Shown: positions 1 through 7,209 of the stretch, one piece after another
Numbering within the stretch: the stretch's first letter is position 1
Layout: each line of letters starts with the position of its first letter
Assembly (NCBI RefSeq): GCF_937858865.1
Contig: NZ_CALLYO010000349.1
Coordinates: forward strand, 1-15,059
Length of the DNA stretch: 15,059 nt
Reading direction: 5' to 3'
DNA from: an uncultured Amaricoccus sp.
Lineage (GTDB): Bacteria; Pseudomonadota; Alphaproteobacteria; Rhodobacterales; Rhodobacteraceae
Notes under the pieces: generated by a model
What the model saw: only the letters and a program-made list of their open reading frames with translations
Database searches by the model: none
Told to the model about the DNA's origin: nothing
Made by a program: the position numbers and the translations under genes

Positions 1-38
1 GGGGCCTCGATGGCCCCCTCGGGCCGGTCCCCCCCCGG

Positions 39-67
39 TTGACGCCGCCCCCGCTGCGCGGCAATAG
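39..67 (+). promoter_or_regulatory. Putative sigma-70 type promoter of trpS
   Basis: TTGACG (39-44) is followed after 17 nt by CAATAG (62-67), about 30 nt before the trpS start. The -35 matches the well-conserved TTGAC of alphaproteobacterial housekeeping promoters. The -10 is a weak match, which is common in this group. A GGAGG ribosome binding site follows at 84-88, 8 nt before the ATG. Called by eye only. Confidence 0.45.
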
Positions 68-96
68 ACGCGGCCTGCCATCCGGAGGTCCCGCCC

Positions 97-1104
97 ATGC
101 CCGAGTTCACCCGCCGCGTCTTCTCCGGCATCCAGCCATCGGGCAACCTGACCCTCGGCAACTACCTCGGCGCGCTCCGCCGCTTCGCCGCGATGCAGTC
201 GAGCCACGAGACGATCTACTGCATCGTCGACCTGCACGCGATCACCGTCTGGCAGGACCCCGACAAGCTCCGCGCCGCGACCCGCGAGCTCGCCGCCGCC
301 TACATCGCGAGCGGCATCGACCCCGGGCGTTCGATCCTCTTCAACCAGAGCCAGGTGCCCGGCCACGCCCAGCTCGCCTGGATCTTCAACTGCGTCGCCC
401 GCATCGGCTGGATGTACCGGATGGTCCAGTTCAAGGACAAGGCCGGCAAGAACACCGAGAACTCCTCCCTGGGCCTGCTCGCCTACCCGACGCTGATGGC
501 CGCCGACATCCTGCTCTACCACGCCACGCACGTCCCGGTCGGCGAGGACCAGAAGCAGCATATCGAGCTCACCCGCGATATCGCCGCCAAGTTCAACCAC
601 GACTACGGCATCGACTTCTTCCCGCTGACCGAGCCGGTGATCGAGGGCGCCGCCACCCGCGTCATGTCGCTCCGCGACGGCACGAAGAAGATGTCGAAGT
701 CCGACCCCTCCGACATGAGCCGGATCAACCTCACCGACGACGCCGACACCATCGCGACCAAGATCCGCAAGGCGCGCACCGACGCCGAGCCGCTGCCCGA
801 GACCCCCGCCGGCCTCGCCGGCCGGGCCGAGGCGGCGAACCTCGTCAACATCTACGCCGCCCTCGCCGACTCGACCCCCGAGGCGGTGCTGGCGGAATTT
901 GCCGGCCGCAACTTCTCCGAGTTCAAGCCCCGCCTCGCCGACCTCGCCGTCAGCGAGCTCTCCCCCATCACCCGCCGCATGGCCGAGCTGACCGCCGACC
1001 CGGCCGAGATCGACCGCCTGCTCGGCAAGGGCGCGGACAAGGCCGCCGCCATCGCCGAGCCGATCCTCGCCCGCACCTACGAGATCGTCGGCCTGGTGCG
1101 CTGA
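97..1104 (+). CDS. trpS: Tryptophanyl-tRNA synthetase
   Basis: This cytoplasmic class Ic aminoacyl-tRNA synthetase charges tRNA-Trp with tryptophan using ATP. The 335-residue length is normal for the bacterial enzyme. The N-terminal [13 protein letters not shown] stretch (residues 11-23) carries the HIGH-like ATP-binding element. GEDQKQH, which closes the active site, lies in the middle of the catalytic domain, and a perfect KMSKS loop sits at residues 198-202, followed by DPSD. The C-terminal helical tRNA-binding part is complete. The ATG is chosen because GGAGG lies 8 nt upstream and because the protein begins right at the Rossmann fold, as in homologues. It appears to have its own promoter and is followed after 77 nt by a universal stress gene on the same strand, so co-transcription with that gene is possible. 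Identification is secure. Confidence 0.98.
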   Translation: MPEFTRRVFSGIQPSGNLTLGNYLGALRRFAAMQSSHETIYCIVDLHAITVWQDPDKLRAATRELAAAYIASGIDPGRSILFNQSQVPGHAQLAWIFNCVARIGWMYRMVQFKDKAGKNTENSSLGLLAYPTLMAADILLYHATHVPVGEDQKQHIELTRDIAAKFNHDYGIDFFPLTEPVIEGAATRVMSLRDGTKKMSKSDPSDMSRINLTDDADTIATKIRKARTDAEPLPETPAGLAGRAEAANLVNIYAALADSTPEAVLAEFAGRNFSEFKPRLADLAVSELSPITRRMAELTADPAEIDRLLGKGADKAAAIAEPILARTYEIVGLVR

Positions 1105-1181
1105 CCGCATTCCCGACCGACCGCCTTGCGCCCGGCCGCCGCTTCTCCGATGATCGGGCCGAAAAGCCCCCGGGGAAGCTC

Positions 1182-1640
1182 TTGCGGAAGTTCCTGATCC
1201 TTCTCGACGACACGCCCGAGATGCTGAACGCCATGCGCTACGCGGCGCTGCGCGCGGCCAGGACCGGCGGCGCGGTCGAGATGCTGGCGGTGATCTCGCC
1301 CGAGGAGTTCCAGCATTTCCTCGGCGTCGCCGACGTCATGCGCGCCGAGGCGCACGAGAAGGTCGAGGCGCACTTCCAGATCTTCAAGGACCGGATGGAG
1401 AAGCACGAGGGCATCACCCCGCGGCTCACCATCCGCGAGGGCGACAAGGTCGACACGATCATCGAGCACATCAAGTCCGACCCCGAGATCGCCGTCCTGG
1501 TGCTCGGCGCCGGCGTCGACAAGGCGGGCCCCGGCCCCCTCGTCTCGGCCCTCACCGGACGGCGGATAGCCGACCTCAGGGTGCCGATCACCATCGTGCC
1601 GGGGTCGATGACCAAGGAGGACATCGTCGCCGCCTCCTGA
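1182..1640 (+). CDS. Universal stress protein, UspA family, single domain
   Basis: A 152-residue cytoplasmic protein of the UspA fold. It opens with the beta-strand RKFLILLDD and the typical DDTPE...NAMRYAALRAA helix. It ends with VLVLGAG (residues 106-111) and a GPGPLV segment (117-121), then a final VPITIVPG strand. The spacing of glycines after LVLGAG does not fit the canonical G-2X-G-9X-G(S/T) ATP-binding motif, so nucleotide binding is uncertain. The start is set at TTG 1182, because the first in-frame ATG downstream (1221) would delete the first beta strand, and a purine-rich GGGGAAG (1172-1178) lies just ahead of the TTG. Related proteins sit between trpS and nfu in other Rhodobacterales as far as I recall. 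The physiological signal and any partner cannot be read from the sequence. I see no promoter in the 77-nt gap to trpS. Confidence 0.88.
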   Translation: MRKFLILLDDTPEMLNAMRYAALRAARTGGAVEMLAVISPEEFQHFLGVADVMRAEAHEKVEAHFQIFKDRMEKHEGITPRLTIREGDKVDTIIEHIKSDPEIAVLVLGAGVDKAGPGPLVSALTGRRIADLRVPITIVPGSMTKEDIVAAS

Positions 1641-1674
1641 CCCGGCGCGGCACTTTAGAAGCGTTCCAGAAACC

Positions 1675-1704
1675 TTGACTTGGCGCCCGGGCGAGCGCAC
1701 TTAG
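1675..1704 (+). promoter_or_regulatory. Putative sigma-70 type promoter of nfu-tsaB-rimI
   Basis: TTGACT (1675-1680) is followed after 18 nt by ACTTAG (1699-1704), 27 nt before the nfu start codon. The -35 is strong and the -10 poor. It lies in a short, AT-richer gap (1641-1731) between the uspA stop and nfu, the only free DNA ahead of three overlapping genes. No terminator for uspA is visible in the gap. Confidence 0.45.
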
Positions 1705-1731
1705 AGGACAACCGACCGGAGGTCCCGCCGC

Positions 1732-2292
1732 ATGTTCATCCAGACCGAATCCACGCCGAACCCGGCGACGCTGAAGTTCCTGCCGGGGCGCGCCGTGCTC
1801 GACAGGGGGACGGCGGACTTTCCCAGCGCGGAGGCGGCGCAGGCCTCGCCCTTCGCCCGGCGGATCTTCGCGACCGGGCATGTGACGGGCGTCTTCTTCG
1901 GCCCGGACTTCGTGACCGTCACCAAGACCGAGGACGTCGACTGGGCGCACATCAAGCCCGCGATCCTCGGCGCGATCATGGAGCACTTCCAGTCCGGCGA
2001 GGCCGCCCTCGACGGCGCCGCCGGCACCGTCGATCATGCCGAACACTCCGGCGAGGACGCCGAGATCGTCGGGCAGATCAAGGAGTTGCTCGACACCCGC
2101 GTCCGCCCGGCCGTGGCGCAGGACGGTGGCGACATCACCTTCCACGGCTTCGACCGCGGCGTCGTCTACCTGCACATGCAGGGGGCCTGCGCCGGCTGCC
2201 CCTCCTCGACCATGACGCTGAAGATGGGCATCGAGAACCTCCTGCGCCACTATATCCCCGAGGTCACCGAGGTGCGACCGGTTGGCTTCTGA
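1732..2292 (+). CDS. Nfu-type iron-sulfur cluster carrier protein (NifU family)
   Basis: A 186-residue Fe-S cluster carrier that delivers assembled clusters to apo-proteins in the cytoplasm. It has two domains. The N-terminal Nfu_N scaffold domain starts with the signature MFIQTESTPNPATLKFLPG (residues 1-19), and the C-terminal NifU-like domain runs from about residue 110. The latter has the Fe-S ligand pair C153 and C156 in GACAGCPSS (151-159), preceded by VRPAVAQDGGDI. The layout matches the mitochondrial NFU1 and alphaproteobacterial type, not E. coli NfuA, which has an A-type N-domain. The start is supported by GGAGG at 1718-1722, 9 nt upstream. The stop codon overlaps tsaB by 11 nt, pointing to translational coupling with the tsaB-rimI pair. 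Confidence 0.95.
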   Translation: MFIQTESTPNPATLKFLPGRAVLDRGTADFPSAEAAQASPFARRIFATGHVTGVFFGPDFVTVTKTEDVDWAHIKPAILGAIMEHFQSGEAALDGAAGTVDHAEHSGEDAEIVGQIKELLDTRVRPAVAQDGGDITFHGFDRGVVYLHMQGACAGCPSSTMTLKMGIENLLRHYIPEVTEVRPVGF

Positions 2293-2860
2293 CCAGCCGC
2301 TCGTCCTTGCCTTCGACACGGCGGCCGCGCGTTGCGCGGCCGCTCTCGTTCGGGGCGACGCCCTCCTCGCCCGGCGGGTCGAGCCGATGGACCGCGGCCA
2401 GGCCGAGCGGCTCCTGCCGATGCTCGAGGAGCTGCTCGCCGAGGCCGGCGTGGCCTGGCCGGACCTCGACGGGATCGGCGTCGTCACCGGCCCCGGCAAC
2501 TTCACCGGGGTGCGGCTCGCTGTCGCAGCCGCGCGCGGGCTGGCGCTCTCCCTCGGCATCCCGGCCGTGGGCGTCAGCGTCTTCGAGGCGCTGGCCGACC
2601 GGCCGGGCGCGGTGACCATCACCCTCGCCGACAAGCGCGGGCGCTTCGCGCAGAGCTTCCGCGACGGCGTCGCGCTCGCCCCGCCCGTCCCGCTTCCGGG
2701 CGACGGTCCGGCGCAGGCGGCGCAGGCCGACCCCGCCGTAGTGGCGCGCCTCGCGGCCCGGCGCCTGGGGGCCGCCCCGCCGCCCGCCCCGCTCTACCTC
2801 CGGCCGGCGGACGCGACGCCCTCGTCCGATCCCCTCCCCGTCCTCCTCGATGACGCCTGA
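2282..2860 (+). CDS. tsaB: tRNA t6A threonylcarbamoyltransferase complex dimerization subunit TsaB
   Basis: TsaB pairs with TsaD (and TsaE) to transfer the threonylcarbamoyl group onto A37 of ANN-decoding tRNAs. TsaD is not encoded in this window. The 192-residue protein shows the ASKHA-fold start LVLAFDTAAARCAAALV (residues 7-23), then RGQAERLLPML (38-48) and the family signature TGPGNFTGVRLAVAAARGL (69-87). A C-terminal PLYLRPADA (170-178) is typical of TsaB. It is shorter than E. coli TsaB (about 230 residues); the loss is in the C-terminal lobe. The start is TTG 2282, which overlaps the nfu stop by 11 nt. GAGG lies about 9 nt upstream and no better in-frame start precedes the first beta strand. 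It overlaps rimI by 11 nt. Confidence 0.93.
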   Translation: MASDQPLVLAFDTAAARCAAALVRGDALLARRVEPMDRGQAERLLPMLEELLAEAGVAWPDLDGIGVVTGPGNFTGVRLAVAAARGLALSLGIPAVGVSVFEALADRPGAVTITLADKRGRFAQSFRDGVALAPPVPLPGDGPAQAAQADPAVVARLAARRLGAAPPPAPLYLRPADATPSSDPLPVLLDDA

Positions 2861-3287
2861 GGCGCTGGCGGCGCTGCACGCCGCCGCCTTCGCCGGCACC
2901 CTCCGCCCCTGGTCGGCGGCGGAGTTCGCCAGCCTCCTCGGCCAGCCCGGCACCCTCCTCGAGAGCGACCCCGCCGGCTTCGCCCTCGGCCGCGTCGCCG
3001 GGCCCGAGGCGGAACTGCTGACGCTCGCCGTCCATCCCGCCGCGCGGCGCAGGGGCCTCGCCCGCCGCCTGGTCGGCGCCTTCGAGGCCCGGGCCGCCGC
3101 GGCTGGCGCCGAGGAATGCCTGCTCGAGGTGGCGCTCGACAATGCCGCCGCCTGCGCGCTCTACGACCGCCTCGGCTACCGGGAGGCGGGGCGGAGGCCG
3201 GACTATTATCCGTCGGCCGCTGGGCCTCGCGTCGACGCTCTCCTGCTCCGCAAGCAGTTGTTCACGGCACGGCCGAAAAACCGTTGA
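2850..3287 (+). CDS. rimI: Ribosomal protein S18 alanine N-acetyltransferase (GNAT family)
   Basis: A 145-residue single-domain GNAT enzyme that uses acetyl-CoA to acetylate the N-terminal alanine of ribosomal protein S18, and possibly other proteins. The LLTLAVHPAARRRGLARRL stretch (residues 56-74) holds the CoA-pyrophosphate loop RRRGLA. LEV...NAAACALYDRLGY (92-110) contains E93 and Y105, which align with the catalytic E103 and Y115 of E. coli RimI with identical spacing. PDYYP (118-122) is the usual RimI C-terminal motif. The ATG lies inside the end of tsaB (11-nt overlap); tsaB-rimI adjacency is classical and supports RimI over a generic GNAT. Its stop codon overlaps the -35 box of the next operon. 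Confidence 0.92.
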   Translation: MTPEALAALHAAAFAGTLRPWSAAEFASLLGQPGTLLESDPAGFALGRVAGPEAELLTLAVHPAARRRGLARRLVGAFEARAAAAGAEECLLEVALDNAAACALYDRLGYREAGRRPDYYPSAAGPRVDALLLRKQLFTARPKNR

Positions 3288-3313
3288 CCGATTCCGGGCG
3301 ATGGGCGTTTATG
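3284..3313 (+). promoter_or_regulatory. Putative promoter of the purine nucleoside uptake operon
   Basis: TTGACC (3284-3289) overlaps the rimI stop codon and is followed after 18 nt by TTTATG (3308-3313), leaving an untranslated leader of roughly 75 nt before the BMP gene. The leader (3314-3396) holds no obvious hairpin or riboswitch. GGAGG at 3383-3387 is the ribosome binding site. Confidence 0.5.
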
Positions 3314-3396
3314 GGCGCGTCATACCGGCCCGGAACAACGCTGGCCGGAGCCGCAGGCGCAAGGCCGCGGCAGCGGTCCCTTGGAGGTTCTCACCC

Positions 3397-4401
3397 ATGA
3401 CGTTCGGAAAGTCCCTGGCGGTCGCCGCCCTGACGATGATGACGGCCGCCGGCGCCCAGGCGCAGGAGGCGGCCAACCCGGCCGTCATCTTCGACCTCGG
3501 CGGCAAGTTCGACCGGTCGTTCAACCAGGCCTCCTACGACGGCGCCGAGCGCTTCACCAAGGAGACCGGCATCGCCTACGAGAGCTTCGAGCTGCAGAAC
3601 GACGCCCAGCGCGAGCAGGCGCTGCGCCGCTTCGCCGAACGCGGGCACAATCCGGTCATCACCAACGGCTTCTCCTACGGCTCGGCCATGGAGACCGTCT
3701 CGCAGGAATTCCCCGATACCGACTTCGTGGTGATCGACACCGTGGTCGAGCAGCCGAACGTGCGCTCGGTCGTCTTCAACGAGCACGAGGGCAGCTACCT
3801 CGTCGGCGTGCTCGCCGCCATGGCGTCGAAGACCGGCAAGGTCGGCTTCGTCGGCGGCATGGACATCCCGCTGATCCAGAAGTTCGCCTGCGGCTACGTG
3901 CAGGGCGTGAAGGCGACCAACCCGGACGCCGAGGTCTTCCAGGCCATGACCGGCACCACCGGCGCCGCCTGGAACGATCCCGTCCGCGGGGGCGAGCTCG
4001 CCAAGAGCCAGATCGACCGCGGCGCGGACGTCGTCTACCACGCCGCCGGCGGCACCGGCATCGGCGTGCTGCAGGCAGCGGCGGACGCCGGCGTCTACGG
4101 CATCGGGGTGGACTCGAACCAGAACTACCTGCATCCCGGCCACGTGCTGACCTCGATGCTGAAGCGGGTCGACGTCGCCACCTACCAGGCGATGATGGAC
4201 GTGCACAACGGCGCCTTCACAGCCGGCGTGCAGGTGCTCGGCCTCAAGGAGGACGGCGTCGGCTGGGCGCTCGACGAGAACAACAAGGACCTCATCACGC
4301 CGGAGATGCAGAAGGCGGCCGACGAGGCCAGGGCCAAGATCATCTCGGGCGAGATCCTGGTGCACGACTATTCGACCGACGGCGCCTGCCCGGTCTCCTG
4401 A
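3397..4401 (+). CDS. BMP-family ABC transporter substrate-binding protein, probably nucleoside-binding
   Basis: A 334-residue periplasmic binding protein of the Bmp/PnrA family, whose known members bind purine nucleosides. The N-terminus MTFGKSLAVAALTMM...GAQAQ is a signal peptide with probable signal peptidase I cleavage after AQA (residue 22). There is no lipobox cysteine, so this is a soluble periplasmic protein and not a lipoprotein like PnrA. Family hallmarks are FDLGGKFDRSFNQASYDGA (32-50), HEGSYLVGVLAAM, and GFVGGMDIPLIQKFACGY. D239 (in GVDSNQN) and K256 are at the places where PnrA contacts the ribose, by comparison with the family. The start is fixed by GGAGG 9 nt upstream. It is the first gene of a five-gene operon, and the phosphorylase at its end argues for purine nucleosides as substrate. 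Confidence 0.93.
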   Translation: MTFGKSLAVAALTMMTAAGAQAQEAANPAVIFDLGGKFDRSFNQASYDGAERFTKETGIAYESFELQNDAQREQALRRFAERGHNPVITNGFSYGSAMETVSQEFPDTDFVVIDTVVEQPNVRSVVFNEHEGSYLVGVLAAMASKTGKVGFVGGMDIPLIQKFACGYVQGVKATNPDAEVFQAMTGTTGAAWNDPVRGGELAKSQIDRGADVVYHAAGGTGIGVLQAAADAGVYGIGVDSNQNYLHPGHVLTSMLKRVDVATYQAMMDVHNGAFTAGVQVLGLKEDGVGWALDENNKDLITPEMQKAADEARAKIISGEILVHDYSTDGACPVS

Positions 4402-4406
4402 GGACC

Positions 4407-5978
4407 ATGGCGGCGGCCGGGATGGCGGCGGGGGGCGGCGACGCCCCGCCCGCCATTGAGCTCGCCGGCATCTCGAAGAGCTTCGGTCCCGTCCAGGCCA
4501 ACAGGGACATCGACCTCGCCGTCCGCCGCGGCACGATCCACGGCATCGTCGGCGAGAACGGCGCCGGCAAGTCGACGCTCATGTCGATCCTCTACGGCTT
4601 CTACCAGGCCGACGCCGGCGAGATCCGCATCGACGGCAGGCCGACCCCCATCCCCGACAGCCAGGCGGCGATCCGCGCCGGGATCGGCATGGTCCACCAG
4701 CACTTCATGCTGGTCGAGCCCTTCACCGTGCTCGAGAACGTCATCCTCGGCGCGGAGGAGGGGCCGCTCCTGCGCCCCTCGCTCGCCAAGGCGCGTGCCG
4801 AGCTGAAGCGCCTCGAGGAGGAGTACGAGCTCGACGTCGACCCGGACGCGGTGGTCGGCGAGCTCTCGGTCGGGTTGCAGCAGCGGGTCGAGATCCTGAA
4901 GGCGCTCTACCGCGAGTGCGACATCCTCATCCTCGACGAGCCGACCGGCGTGCTGACGCCGGCCGAGGCCGACCACCTCTTCCGCATCCTGCGGAGCCTC
5001 AAGGCGCAGGGCAAGACGATCGTCCTCATCACCCACAAGCTGCGCGAGATCATGGCGATCACCGACGCGGTCAGCGTCATGCGCCGCGGCGAGATGGTGC
5101 GGACGCTCGCGACCGCCGACACGAGCCCGGCCGAGCTCGCCGAGCTGATGGTCGGCCGGCGGGTGCTGCTCCGGGTGGAGAAGACGCCGGCCACCCCCGG
5201 CCGGGTGGTGCTCGCGGTGGAGAACCTCTCGCTCACCGACGACAAGGGGGTGGCGCGGCTGAAGGGGGTGAGCTTCGCGCTCCGCGCCGGCGAGATCCTC
5301 GGCGTCGCCGGCGTGGCCGGCAACGGCCAGTCCGAGCTGCTCGACGTGCTGGCCGGCATCCGCCCGGCGACCGGCGGCACGGTGCGGCTCGACGGGCAGC
5401 CGCTCGACCTCGGACACTCCACCAACGGCGACGAGCGGCGGGCGGCGCGGGTCGCGCATGTTCCCGAGGACCGCCGCCGCCGCGGGCTCGTCATGCCCTT
5501 CGCCGAGTGGGAGAATGCCTGCCTCGGCTACCAGGGCGAGGAGCGTTTCGAGGGCCCGGCCTTCACCCTCGACCGGACGGCGATGCGCGACGCCGCGCGC
5601 GCCTCGATCGAGCGCTTCGACATCCGCCCCCCCTCGTGCGACCTCGTCACCGCCAGCTTCTCCGGCGGCAACCAGCAGAAGATCGTGCTCGCCCGCGAGA
5701 TGGAGCGCGACCCGGAGGTCCTCCTCGTCGGCCAGCCCACCCGCGGCGTCGACATCGGCGCGATCGAGTTCATCCACAACGAGATCCTGGCGCTGCGCGA
5801 CCGCGGCAAGGCAATCCTGCTCGTCTCGGTCGAGCTCGACGAGATCCAGGCGCTCAGCGACCGGATCATCGTCATGTTCGACGGCCGCATCTCCGGCGAG
5901 CGCATCGCCGGCGAGACCGACGAACGCGAGCTCGGCCTGCTCATGACCGGGATCGAGCCCGGCACGAGGGCGGCGTGA
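4407..5978 (+). CDS. ABC transporter ATP-binding protein, double-domain, nucleoside/BMP type
   Basis: A 523-residue cytoplasmic ATPase with two tandem nucleotide-binding domains, like NupO/YufO and RbsA. Domain 1 is canonical: Walker A GENGAGKST (residues 49-57), signature LSVGLQQ (153-159), Walker B LILDEPT with D177/E178, and switch H210. Domain 2 is degenerate. Its Walker A reads GVAGNGQS (302-309) with Gln308 in place of Lys, and its Walker B region reads LLVGQPTRGVD, lacking the catalytic Glu, although its signature FSGGNQQ (418-424) is intact. This pattern is known for the family and implies one hydrolytic site. The ATG at 4407 is only 5 nt after the upstream stop, with GAGGA just 2 nt before it; ATG 4422 is an alternative start. 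A 136-nt gap with repeats separates it from the permeases. Confidence 0.94.
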   Translation: MAAAGMAAGGGDAPPAIELAGISKSFGPVQANRDIDLAVRRGTIHGIVGENGAGKSTLMSILYGFYQADAGEIRIDGRPTPIPDSQAAIRAGIGMVHQHFMLVEPFTVLENVILGAEEGPLLRPSLAKARAELKRLEEEYELDVDPDAVVGELSVGLQQRVEILKALYRECDILILDEPTGVLTPAEADHLFRILRSLKAQGKTIVLITHKLREIMAITDAVSVMRRGEMVRTLATADTSPAELAELMVGRRVLLRVEKTPATPGRVVLAVENLSLTDDKGVARLKGVSFALRAGEILGVAGVAGNGQSELLDVLAGIRPATGGTVRLDGQPLDLGHSTNGDERRAARVAHVPEDRRRRGLVMPFAEWENACLGYQGEERFEGPAFTLDRTAMRDAARASIERFDIRPPSCDLVTASFSGGNQQKIVLAREMERDPEVLLVGQPTRGVDIGAIEFIHNEILALRDRGKAILLVSVELDEIQALSDRIIVMFDGRISGERIAGETDERELGLLMTGIEPGTRAA

Positions 5979-5996
5979 GGCACGCCCGCGCCGGGA

Positions 5997-6012
5997 TGGG
6001 CGCGCGCGCCCA
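5997..6012. repeat. Perfect 16-bp GC palindrome
   Basis: TGGGCGCGCGCGCCCA is its own reverse complement. It begins 18 nt after the ATPase stop codon. As RNA it could form a short very stable hairpin, but no U-run follows, so it is not a standard intrinsic terminator. It may instead block 3' exonucleases or attenuate read-through into the permease genes. Alternating CG in such GC-rich DNA can arise by chance. Confidence 0.5.
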
Positions 6013-6052
6013 CTTAGGCAAGCTGCTGATTCCACTATGGTTTCACGGCCAC

Positions 6053-6079
6053 GTTAACCGGGTGGAAAGAGCTGTTAAC
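6053..6079. promoter_or_regulatory. Two GTTAAC sites 21 bp apart, candidate operator
   Basis: GTTAAC occurs at 6053-6058 and 6074-6079, start to start 21 bp, which is two helical turns. Each is followed by a G-rich tail (CGGG, GGGG), so they form a direct repeat of palindromic cores. They lie in an AT-richer patch (6013-6090) 36-62 nt before the permease start. Paired sites on one helical face suggest a dimer-of-dimers operator, but no regulator is known from this window. Confidence 0.35.
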
Positions 6080-6114
6080 GGGGGCTCCATCGGCTCGGGG
6101 GAGGCGGTGCCGCG

Positions 6115-7209
6115 ATGACCGCCCCCCTCCCCCGCTGGGCCGATCTCGTCCTCATTCCCGCCCTCAACCTCCTGCTCGCCTTCCTCGTCGCCGGCCTCGT
6201 CGTCGTCTTCATCGGCGAGGACCCGGTCGAGGCGGTCCGCCTGCTTCTCGTGGGCTCGCTCGGCTCGAGCTACGGCATCGGCTTCACGCTCTACTACGCC
6301 ACCACCTTCGTCTTCACCGGCCTCTCGGTCGCCATCGCCTACCACGCCGGCCTCTTCAACATCGGCTCCGAGGGACAGGCGGCCCTCGGCGGCATCGGCG
6401 TCACCCTCGTCTGCCTCGCGGTCCCCTGGCCCTACTGGTGGCTCGCCCTCCCCTTCGCCATCCTCGGCGCCGGAGCCTTCGGCGCCGCCTGGGCCTTCCT
6501 CCCCGGCTACCTCCAGGCGAAGCGCGGCAGCCACGTGGTCATCACCACGATCATGTTCAACTTCATCGCCTCGGCGCTCGTCGTCTACCTCCTCGTCAAC
6601 GTGCTGAAGGCGCCCGGCATGGCGCCCGAGACCCGCAACTTCCCCGAAGGCACCTTCCTGCCCTTCATGCACGAGATCCTCGCCGTCTTCGGCATCCGCA
6701 TGTCGCGGACGCCGATGAACTTCACCGCGCTGCTCGCCCTCGCCGCCGCCTTCCTGACCTGGGTCCTCATCTGGCGCACCCGCCTCGGCTACGAGATGCG
6801 CGCCTTCGGCCATTCCGAGCCGGCGGCGGTCTATGCCGGCATCGACCCGGTCAGGATCACCATCGTCGCCATGCTGATCTCGGGCGCCATGGCCGGGATG
6901 ATGGCCCTGAACGTCGTCATGGGCTTCCAGCACCGGCTGGTGCTCGACTACGTCGGCGGCGCGGGCTTCGTCGGCATCGCCGTCTCGCTCATGGGCCGCT
7001 CGCACCCGTTCGGCGTCGTGCTGGCCGCCATCCTCTTCGGCATCCTCTACCAGGGCGGGGCCGAGCTCGCCTTCGACATGCCGAGCATCAGCCGCGACAT
7101 GATCGTCGTCATCCAGGCCCTCGTCATCCTCTTCACCGGCGCGCTCGAGAACCTGGTGCGGGCGCCGGTCGAGCGCGCCTTCCTGCGCCGGCGGCGGAAG
7201 GCGGCCTGA
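6115..7209 (+). CDS. ABC transporter permease, BPD_transp_2 family (nucleoside/BMP type, YufP-like)
   Basis: A 364-residue inner-membrane permease forming half of the nucleoside channel. About nine to ten hydrophobic segments can be seen, for example near residues 11-33, 60-80, 107-130, 142-163, 203-220, 247-268, 282-310 and 328-346. The family marker HAGLFNIGSEGQ (77-88) is present, as is the cytoplasmic coupling loop RAFGHSEPAAVYAGID (229-244), which should contact the ATPase. The C-terminus is basic (FLRRRRKAA). GGGGGAGG at 6097-6104 gives a strong ribosome binding site, so translation initiates independently of the ATPase gene despite being in the same operon. The stop and the next start share one base (TGATG), indicating coupled translation with its partner permease. 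Confidence 0.94.
   Translation: MTAPLPRWADLVLIPALNLLLAFLVAGLVVVFIGEDPVEAVRLLLVGSLGSSYGIGFTLYYATTFVFTGLSVAIAYHAGLFNIGSEGQAALGGIGVTLVCLAVPWPYWWLALPFAILGAGAFGAAWAFLPGYLQAKRGSHVVITTIMFNFIASALVVYLLVNVLKAPGMAPETRNFPEGTFLPFMHEILAVFGIRMSRTPMNFTALLALAAAFLTWVLIWRTRLGYEMRAFGHSEPAAVYAGIDPVRITIVAMLISGAMAGMMALNVVMGFQHRLVLDYVGGAGFVGIAVSLMGRSHPFGVVLAAILFGILYQGGAELAFDMPSISRDMIVVIQALVILFTGALENLVRAPVERAFLRRRRKAA

Noticed and set aside
1..17. GGGGCC...GGCCCC hairpin as terminator of a gene left of the window
   Set aside because: A 6-bp stem at the very edge with no following T-run. The upstream gene is not visible, so this cannot be supported.
1150..1176. TGATCGGG ahead of uspA as a Rhodobacter RpoE (TGATCC-N18-TAAGA) promoter
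   Set aside because: The -35 has a mismatch and no TAAGA-like -10 occurs at the needed distance.
39..1181. Extension of the uspA frame upstream through trpS
   Set aside because: The frame is open only because of base composition. The translation over trpS is arginine/proline-rich and unlike any Usp protein, while trpS itself is certain in another frame.
1588..2634. Long open frames antisense to nfu/tsaB, and similar ones opposite most genes (e.g. 4368-6035 and 8695-10377 on the minus strand)
   Set aside because: They follow from the strong third-position G/C bias, which removes stop codons in other frames. Their translations are Arg/Ala/Gly/Asp-rich low-complexity, lack family motifs, and are covered by well-identified genes on the other strand.
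3142..3396. N-terminal extension of the BMP protein into rimI
   Set aside because: The extension has no family similarity, and ATG 3397 has a proper ribosome binding site followed at once by a signal peptide.
5281..5760. Missing Walker A lysine and Walker B glutamate in the second ATPase domain read as gene decay
   Set aside because: This degenerate second site is the normal state in the sugar/nucleoside double-domain ABC ATPases; the rest of the domain is intact.
6053..6079. GTTAAC pair as a CtrA binding site
   Set aside because: CtrA sites are TTAA-N7-TTAA(C); here the TTAA cores are 17 nt apart, so the spacing does not fit.
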